From: Kribbella amoyensis
GTDB taxonomy: Bacteria; Actinomycetota; Actinomycetes; Propionibacteriales; Kribbellaceae
Direction of reading: 5' to 3'
DNA: 64,000 nucleotides
NCBI RefSeq assembly: GCF_007828865.1
Contig: NZ_VIVK01000001.1
Span: forward strand, 3,596,001 to 3,660,000
In this document: in pieces, positions 58,842-64,000 of the stretch
Layout: each line of letters begins with the position of its first letter
Numbering within the stretch: the first letter of the stretch is position 1
The notes under the pieces: generated by a model
Database searches by the model: none
What the model was told of the DNA's origin: nothing
What the model saw: only the letters and a program-made list of their open reading frames with translations
Position numbers and translations under genes: made by a program

Positions 58842-60716
58842 ATGACAGGCGGCGAGCGGAAGACGATGGGCAGACGAACGGTGATCGGCGGCGCGGCCGC
58901 GGCACTCGCGGCAGCCGGGTTCGAGGCGGCGCCGGCGTACGCGGGTGCGCCGAGCAGTACGCCGAGTGGTGCGGCCGGCAGCGGGGACCAGCGGGTCGTC
59001 CGGCTGAGCGTGCTCGGGACCACCGACCTGCACGGCAACGTCTTCAACTGGGACTACTTCAAGAACGCCGAGTACGACGACTCCGCGCACAACGACATCG
59101 GCCTCGCCAAGATCTCCACGCTCGTCAAGGCGGTGCGGGCGCGGCTAGCTGCACAGAAGCACACCCCGGAACCGCTGGTGCTCGACGCCGGCGACACGAT
59201 CCAGGGCACCCCGCTGGCGTACTACTTCGCCAAGATCCAGCCGATCACCGGCGGCCACGTCCATCCGATGGCGGCGGCGATGAACGAGATCGGGTACGAC
59301 GCGGCCGCGCTCGGCAACCACGAGTTCAACTACGGCCTCGACATCCTGCGCAAGTTCCAGCGGCAACTCGAGTTCCCGTTGCTCGGCGCGAACGCGCAGG
59401 ACTGGACCACGGGCCTGCCGGTGTTCCCGCCGTACGTGCTGAAGAAGGTCCACGTCCGCGGCGAGAAGCCGATCACGGTCGGCATCCTCGGCCTGACCAA
59501 CCCCGGCATCGCGATCTGGGACAAGGCCGTGGTCGAGAACAAGATCAAGTTCGGCGGCATCGTCGAGCTGGCCAAGTCCTGGGTGCCGAAGGTCCGGGCG
59601 GCCGGCGCCGACGTGGTGATCGTGTCCGTGCACTCGGGGATCGACCTGTCCTCGTCCTACGGCGACGCGCTGCCGTACCCGGAGAACGCGGCCGGCCCGA
59701 TGGTCGAGCAGGTCCCCGGCATCGACGCGGTCCTGGTCGGCCACGCGCACCAGGAAGTCGCCGAGCGGTTCGTCACCAACCAGCAGACCGGCGAGAAGGT
59801 CGTCCTGGTCGAGCCGCTGAAGTGGGGGATGCGGCTGGCGATGATCGACCTGGACCTGCAGAAGGTCCGCGGCCGGTGGACGGTCGTCGGCCGGCACAGC
59901 CAGGTCCTGAACGCGAACACGGTCGAGCCCGACCCGAAGGTCACCAAGCTGCTGCAGAAGGACCACGACAAGGTGGTCGAGTACGTGAACTCCAAGATCG
60001 GTACCTGCACCGAGGCGATGTCCGCGGCCACGGCGCCGTGGGAGGACACGGCGGCGCTCGACTTCGTCAACTTCGTCCAGGCCGACGCGGTGTCGAAGGC
60101 GCTCGCCGGGACGCCGCAGGCCGACCTGCCGGTGCTCGCGATCGCGGCGCCGTTCAACCGGGCCGCGGCGATCCCGGCCGGCGACGTGTCGGTCCGGGAC
60201 GTGGCGGGGCTGTACATCTTCGACAACACGCTGCTCGCGGTGACGATGACGGGCGCGCAGGTCCGGGCGTACCTGGAGTTCAGTGCGCAGTACTTCAAGC
60301 AGGTGACCGGGACCGGGCCGTTCACGCCGGACCAGGTGACCAACGCGCCGACCCCGACCGCGCCGAACGGTACGCCGGACTACAACTACGACATCCTCGG
60401 TGGGCTGACGGCGCCGCTCGCGTACCACGTCGACATCGCGAAGCCGGTCGGGTCGCGGATCGCCGATCTCGCGTACGACGGTGCGGCGGTCACCGACGAC
60501 CAGCAGTTCGTCGTGGCCGTGAACAACTACCGGCAGTCCGGCGGCGGCAACTTCCCGCACGTCAGCAAGGCCGAGGTGGTCTACAACCGGCAGGTCGAGA
60601 TCCGCCAGCTGATGATCGACTACGTGAGCACCACCGGCACGGTCGACCCGTCCGCGTTCCACACCACCGACTGGTCGCTGACCTCCAACGGCGCCCCGAT
60701 CACGGTCACCAGCTGA
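58842..60716 (+). CDS. Tat-exported bifunctional metallophosphatase/5'-nucleotidase
   Basis: A 624-residue extracellular enzyme of the UshA/CpdB type that releases nucleosides from nucleotides or 2',3'-cyclic nucleotides. A Tat signal ('GRRTVIGGAAAALAAAGF') precedes the metallophosphatase domain with 'TTDLHGN', 'DAGDTIQG', 'LGNHEFNYG' and 'VGHAHQE', the four metal-binding blocks. The 5'-nucleotidase C-domain begins around residue 405, with 'AAPFNRAAAIPAGDVSVRD' and 'DIAKPVGSRIADLAYDG'. ATG 58842 is chosen; ATG 58866 would still leave the twin arginines. It probably serves phosphate or nucleoside scavenging. Confidence 0.93.
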   Translation: MTGGERKTMGRRTVIGGAAAALAAAGFEAAPAYAGAPSSTPSGAAGSGDQRVVRLSVLGTTDLHGNVFNWDYFKNAEYDDSAHNDIGLAKISTLVKAVRARLAAQKHTPEPLVLDAGDTIQGTPLAYYFAKIQPITGGHVHPMAAAMNEIGYDAAALGNHEFNYGLDILRKFQRQLEFPLLGANAQDWTTGLPVFPPYVLKKVHVRGEKPITVGILGLTNPGIAIWDKAVVENKIKFGGIVELAKSWVPKVRAAGADVVIVSVHSGIDLSSSYGDALPYPENAAGPMVEQVPGIDAVLVGHAHQEVAERFVTNQQTGEKVVLVEPLKWGMRLAMIDLDLQKVRGRWTVVGRHSQVLNANTVEPDPKVTKLLQKDHDKVVEYVNSKIGTCTEAMSAATAPWEDTAALDFVNFVQADAVSKALAGTPQADLPVLAIAAPFNRAAAIPAGDVSVRDVAGLYIFDNTLLAVTMTGAQVRAYLEFSAQYFKQVTGTGPFTPDQVTNAPTPTAPNGTPDYNYDILGGLTAPLAYHVDIAKPVGSRIADLAYDGAAVTDDQQFVVAVNNYRQSGGGNFPHVSKAEVVYNRQVEIRQLMIDYVSTTGTVDPSAFHTTDWSLTSNGAPITVTS

Positions 60717-60732
60717 GTTCCCGACCGCCGGC

Positions 60733-60802
60733 CGAGCCCAACCACCGTCGGAGCCCAATCTCCGGTGAAGCCCAATCACCAGCAGAGCCCAATCACCAGC
60801 TG
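60733..60802. repeat. Short tandem repeat after metallophosphatase gene
   Basis: Four imperfect units of about 17-20 bp around AGCCCAA(C/T)C(A/T)CC follow the stop codon of the phosphatase gene, each containing the core GAGCCCAATC or close to it. Confidence 0.6.
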
Positions 60803-60868
60803 AGGTCCGACGACCACCTGATTCCGGTGCGCCAGCGGGCCCCGGACCACCATGCGGGGCCTGAAGGG

Positions 60869-60898
60869 TTGACGAAGGAAAAGAGTAAGTGATTTAGT
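60869..60898 (+). promoter_or_regulatory. Promoter of GntR gene, possibly leaderless
   Basis: TTGACG (60869-60874) and TTTAGT (60893-60898) lie 18 bp apart. The expected transcription start falls at about 60905, exactly the GTG start codon, and no ribosome site precedes it. Confidence 0.55.
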
Positions 60899-60904
60899 CA
60901 GTTT

Positions 60905-61597
60905 GTGACCTACTCAGCAGCGGCGGCGCCGAGCTTGTCGGATCGGTTGACGGACGCGATCCTGCGGATCATCCGTGATCGCGGGCTCGGCCCGGGCGAC
61001 GCGATTCCGTCCGCCCGGGAGCTGGCGAAGCAGTTCGAGATCACCACGCCGACGGTGCGCGAGGCGCTGCGGAAGCTCGAGGCGACCGGTGCGGTCGAGT
61101 TCCGGCACGGGTCCGGGACGTACGTCGGCCCGACGATCAACAACGTCGTGCTGGCGAACCCGCACCGGCCGCCGATCACCAAGGACTCCGTCCTGCAGCT
61201 GATCGGCGCCCGCGTCGTGATCGAGCCCGCGGTCGCCGCGCAGTCGGCGCTCGCGCGGCAGCCGGAGAACCTGGAGCGGCTGGAGGCGGCGGTCACCAAC
61301 GCGCTGGTACCGCCCGGTGGGCCGGCGTTCGCGTTGAACTTCCACGTCGAGCTCGCGGCCGCCTCCGGGAACCCGCTGCTGGAGGAGGTGCTCGCCTCGT
61401 TGCTGAAGGTGCGCGTCCGCGAGCAGCAGCAGATCCGCCAGCTCTACGACAACCGGAACCGCGATCACGACGAGCACCGCGCGATCCTCGACGCCGTGCG
61501 GGCCCGGGACGCGCAGGAGGCCGAGCGGCTCACCCGCGACCACCTGGAGAACATCCGCGCCGCGGTCGAGGCCGCCGACTTCCCGGAGCTGCCATGA
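60905..61597 (+). CDS. GntR/FadR-family transcriptional regulator
   Basis: A 230-residue regulator. The winged helix 'LTDAILRIIRDRGLGPGDAI' with 'PSARELAKQFEITTPTVREA' and 'LRKLEATGAVEFRHGSGTYV' is GntR-type. The helical FCD-like ligand domain carries 'RVVIEPAVAAQSA', 'FHVELAAASGNPLLEEVLAS' and 'DHDEHRAILDAVRARDAQEA', whose His and Asp residues bind metal in FadR relatives. Its stop overlaps the start of the creatininase gene, so it probably controls the catabolic run that follows. Confidence 0.92.
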   Translation: MTYSAAAAPSLSDRLTDAILRIIRDRGLGPGDAIPSARELAKQFEITTPTVREALRKLEATGAVEFRHGSGTYVGPTINNVVLANPHRPPITKDSVLQLIGARVVIEPAVAAQSALARQPENLERLEAAVTNALVPPGGPAFALNFHVELAAASGNPLLEEVLASLLKVRVREQQQIRQLYDNRNRDHDEHRAILDAVRARDAQEAERLTRDHLENIRAAVEAADFPELP

Positions 61598-62343
61598 CCT
61601 GGCGACTGGCCGAGATGACCACCGACCAGGCGCGGGACGCCGTTCGGGAGTCGCCGCTGGCGATCATCCCGGTCGGTGCCCAGGAGCAGCACGGCGGCGG
61701 CATGGCGATGTCCACCGACTCCGTTCGCGCCGTCGGACTCGCCGAACGCGTGGCCGAGCGGCTCGCCGGACGTGCGGTGGTCGCGCCCGCGGTGAACTAC
61801 GGGGTCTCGCCGCATCATCTGGAGTTCGCCGGCACGATGTCGTTGTCGCCAGCAACCTTTACCGCCGTGGTGCGGGAGTTGGTCGACAGTTTGTCCCAGC
61901 ACGGCTGGCGCCGGTTCCTGGTGATCACCGGGCACGGCGGCAACAACCCCGCGTTGTCCGTGCTGGCGCAGGAGTACGTGCGCAGCGATCTCGTCTTCGC
62001 CTGGACGCCTTTCACCTCGGTGGTCGCCGACCTGATCGACGGGGTCAGCGAGGTGCACGGGCACGCGGGCGAGGCCGAGACCGCGCAGATGTTGTACCTC
62101 GCGCCCGACCTGGTCCAGGTCGACCGCCTGGAGCCGGGCGCGACCACGCTCGACGAACTCGGACCCGTCGCCCGGCTGGCTCGCCGGGCCGGTGGGCCGC
62201 GGGTGTCGGTCGGGTTCGATGTGTACCACAAGCGTGGCGTGCTGGGAGATCCCCGGATCGCCACCGCTGAGCAGGGCCGTCTGCTGGTGGAGACGGCCGC
62301 CGACCGGATCGCCGACTTCGCCGAGGAGCTGCTCTCGGCCTGA
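61594..62343 (+). CDS. Creatininase-family amidohydrolase
   Basis: A 249-residue metal-dependent amidohydrolase. The metal ligands are visible in 'IIPVGAQEQHGGGMAMSTDS' (Glu, His and Asp), 'ITGHGGNNPA' (His) and 'HGHAGEAETAQML' (Glu), matching creatininase and the related FAPy deformylase/mycofactocin MftE group. It is not MftE on context: no mycofactocin genes are near. ATG 61594 overlaps the regulator stop as ATGA. With an AbgT-type importer downstream, an amide- or imide-bearing small molecule is the likely substrate. Confidence 0.9.
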   Translation: MTWRLAEMTTDQARDAVRESPLAIIPVGAQEQHGGGMAMSTDSVRAVGLAERVAERLAGRAVVAPAVNYGVSPHHLEFAGTMSLSPATFTAVVRELVDSLSQHGWRRFLVITGHGGNNPALSVLAQEYVRSDLVFAWTPFTSVVADLIDGVSEVHGHAGEAETAQMLYLAPDLVQVDRLEPGATTLDELGPVARLARRAGGPRVSVGFDVYHKRGVLGDPRIATAEQGRLLVETAADRIADFAEELLSA

Positions 62344-62471
62344 GCGCGTGACCCGACGCCGCTCCAGGCGCCGTTCACGAGACGCCATCCCCCCGATCGC
62401 TGGGACGTGCCGGTCACGTCCCAGGCGCGAGCCTGCCCGCCCGCAGGCCGCCGGCCCGAGGAGGCCCCCTG

Positions 62472-63524
62472 ATGAGACTCCACCGCTTTGCCGTCGCCGG
62501 GCTGGTGACGGCCGGCCTGGTGACCGCCGTCACCGGCGCCCCGCCGCTGACCCCGGCCGCCGCCCACGCAACCACCGACCAAACGGCCGCCGACCACGCA
62601 ACCACCGAACAAACGGCCGCCGACCAAGCGACCGCGGGCCAAACGGTCGCTGTCCCCGCGACCGCAAGCAACCCGACCGCCGCGGCCGCTCGGAGTGGGG
62701 GCTGTGGGCAACAGAGTTCGCAACGACCGGGGACGGGGGCCGACTATCAGCTGGTCAGTGGCGGCCTGACCCGGACGTACCGGCTGCATCTGCCGTCCGG
62801 GTACGACGAGACCAAGCCGAAGTCGCTGATCGTCGTGTACCACGGTCGCGGCAAGACCGGTGAGTTCACCGAGGCGTTCTCGGAGGTGTCGAAGCTGGAC
62901 GCGATCGTTGCCTACCCCAACGGTGTCGTCGGGGACGAGGACAAGCAGGCCTGGCAGGGTGCGCCGTACGCGAAGGACGGCGTGGACGACGTGAAGTTCA
63001 CCGCGGACCTGCTCGACAAGCTCGAGGCCGGGTTCTGCGTGGACCGGGACGCGGTGTACGCGACCGGGAAGTCCAACGGTGCCGGGTTCACCGGGATCCT
63101 CGCGTGCACGATGGCCGACCGGTTCGCCGCGATCGCGCCGGTCGCCGGGGCGTACTACCAGCAGGGCACCCGGTGCGCGCCGAGTCGCCCGGTCCCGGTG
63201 CTCGCGATCCACGGTACCGGGGACACGACGATCCCGTACGGCGGTGACGGGCAACGTGATCTGCCGAGCGTGCAGACGTGGGTCCGCGACTGGTCCGTCC
63301 GCGACCACTGCAACCCGGAGCCGAAGTACACCCAGCAAGGCGATGACGTGCTGACCGCTACGTACAAGGGCTGCCGCGCGGACGTCGTCCATGTCGCCGT
63401 GACCGACGGCGGGCACACGTGGCCCGGGTCGGACGCGTCGTCGGGTCCTGGCTACGTCACGCAGACGTTCGAGGCGCACGAGCTGATCGGCGCCTTCTTC
63501 CGCTCGCACAAGTTGAGGCACTGA
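62472..63524 (+). CDS. Secreted esterase of the PHB depolymerase/feruloyl esterase type
   Basis: A 350-residue exported alpha/beta hydrolase. A signal peptide ('RFAVAGLVTAGLVTAVTGAP') is followed by a Thr/Ala-rich linker with an imperfect 10-residue repeat ('TTDQTAADHA', 'TTEQTAADQA'). The catalytic domain, from residue ~88, has 'LIVVYHGRGKTGE', the nucleophile Ser201 in 'GKSNGAGF', the acid in 'HGTGDTTIPYGG' and His in 'GGHTWPGSD', the pattern of LpqC/CE1 enzymes. ATG 62472 is the start. The substrate may be a polyester or a hydroxycinnamoyl ester; it cannot be narrowed. Confidence 0.9.
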   Translation: MRLHRFAVAGLVTAGLVTAVTGAPPLTPAAAHATTDQTAADHATTEQTAADQATAGQTVAVPATASNPTAAAARSGGCGQQSSQRPGTGADYQLVSGGLTRTYRLHLPSGYDETKPKSLIVVYHGRGKTGEFTEAFSEVSKLDAIVAYPNGVVGDEDKQAWQGAPYAKDGVDDVKFTADLLDKLEAGFCVDRDAVYATGKSNGAGFTGILACTMADRFAAIAPVAGAYYQQGTRCAPSRPVPVLAIHGTGDTTIPYGGDGQRDLPSVQTWVRDWSVRDHCNPEPKYTQQGDDVLTATYKGCRADVVHVAVTDGGHTWPGSDASSGPGYVTQTFEAHELIGAFFRSHKLRH

Positions 63525-63525
63525 C

Positions 63526-64000
63526 ATGACGAGCACAGTGACGCAGCCGAAGGACCAGTTGCCGCGGATCGTCCGGGCGATGGGCGTGATCGAGCGGGTC
63601 GGGAACGCGTTGCCGCATCCGTTCTGGTTGTTCTGGATCCTGTCGGCGATCCTCGCGGTGGTCAGCTGGATCCTGGCCACGCTGGACGTCTCGGTGGTCT
63701 CGCCGAAGGACGGCAAGACGGTCGCGGTCCAGAACCTGCTGTCCGGCGACGGCCTGCAGATGGCAGTCTCCACCGCGATCTCGAACTTCGCCGAGTTCCC
63801 GCCGATGGCCACCATCGTGGTGGTGATCATGGGCGTCGCGCTGGCCGAGCGGACCGGGTTCCTGCAGGCGTTGATGAAGGTCAGCGTGTCCCGGGTGCCG
63901 ACCTCGATGGTGGTGTTCGCGGTCGCGTTCGCCGGCACGATGGCGCACGTCGCGTCGGCCGCGGCGTACATCATCCTGGTCCCGCTCGGCGGACTCGCGT
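63526..64000 (+). CDS. AbgT-family transporter, 3' end cut by window edge
   Basis: The first 158 residues of a membrane transporter. 'RIVRAMGVIERVGNALPHPF' and 'WLFWILSAILAVVSWILATL' are the AbgT (p-aminobenzoyl-glutamate transporter) start. It continues with 'NFAEFPPMATIVVVIMGVAL', 'AERTGFLQALMKV' and 'VAFAGTMAHVASAAAYIILV', in line with AbgT helices 2-5. ATG 63526 lies 1 bp after the esterase stop, so the genes are cotranscribed. Members export or import p-aminobenzoyl-glutamate or sulfonamide-like antimetabolites. The rest lies beyond base 64000. Confidence 0.92.
   Translation, partial: MTSTVTQPKDQLPRIVRAMGVIERVGNALPHPFWLFWILSAILAVVSWILATLDVSVVSPKDGKTVAVQNLLSGDGLQMAVSTAISNFAEFPPMATIVVVIMGVALAERTGFLQALMKVSVSRVPTSMVVFAVAFAGTMAHVASAAAYIILVPLGGLA

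Noticed and set aside
61594..62343. Creatininase-family gene as mycofactocin MftE
   Set aside because: None of the mycofactocin genes (mftA, mftB, mftC) lie around it, and the context is a GntR/AbgT catabolic run.

Overview
The window is GC-rich throughout, with dense genes, many GTG starts and 4-bp GTGA/ATGA gene overlaps. It also carries an IdeR/DmdR-type iron box and cseABC-like, DUF3039 and DUF222/HNH genes. All of this points to an actinomycete chromosome. Gene content resembles Kribbella or related Propionibacteriales, but that placement is inference from recalled families and no search was run. I saw no rRNA, tRNA, insertion sequence, prophage or CRISPR array.

Left part (1-7033): a truncated aldo/keto reductase, an iron-box-controlled siderophore-interacting reductase, an XRE/MmyB regulator, and a MerR regulator divergent from a tightly coupled membrane protein / SDR / alpha-beta hydrolase operon. 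A perfect 19-bp dyad lies in the MerR intergenic gap. From 7163 to 14795: a class III CoA-transferase, a 1.5-kb non-coding repeat island, and a ribose-type (CUT2) sugar ABC operon followed by a convergent LacI regulator. Nearly identical 16-bp operator candidates lie in front of both the transporter and the regulator. From 14915 to 25577: malic enzyme, VanZ-like protein, YqgE, DUF3039, Uma2-type protein, DEAD/DEAH helicase, GH16 glucanase, a second XRE regulator with a divergent SDR, a zinc-ribbon microprotein, an MFS exporter and a membrane protein.

Central part (25612-42880): an IclR regulator, then tyrosine/homogentisate catabolism in two blocks: Lrp-hppD at 26.3-28.1 kb and fahA-hmgA at 38.2-41.6 kb. 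Between the blocks lie a glycolate-oxidase-like FAD protein, a CseA/CseB/CseC-like envelope-stress system without an adjacent sigE, and a large secreted GH101 endo-alpha-N-acetylgalactosaminidase. A DUF222/HNH protein follows.

The standout is 42983-54605 on the minus strand: one 3489-residue hybrid PKS-NRPS read as AL-ACP-KS-AT-ACP-LLM-C-A-PCP-C, plus one MFS exporter whose gene overlaps it. The front half resembles mycosubtilin/microginin starter enzymes, but the aminotransferase is missing, a luciferase-like monooxygenase follows the second carrier protein, and a condensation domain replaces the terminal thioesterase. This is the best candidate for an undescribed pathway.

Right part (55139-64000): a class A beta-lactamase-like lipoprotein, a cassette of two paralogous membrane proteins plus a 75-residue membrane protein, a NodB deacetylase, a Tat-exported metallophosphatase/5'-nucleotidase, and a run of GntR regulator, creatininase-family amidohydrolase, secreted PHB-depolymerase-like esterase and AbgT-family transporter cut by the window edge.
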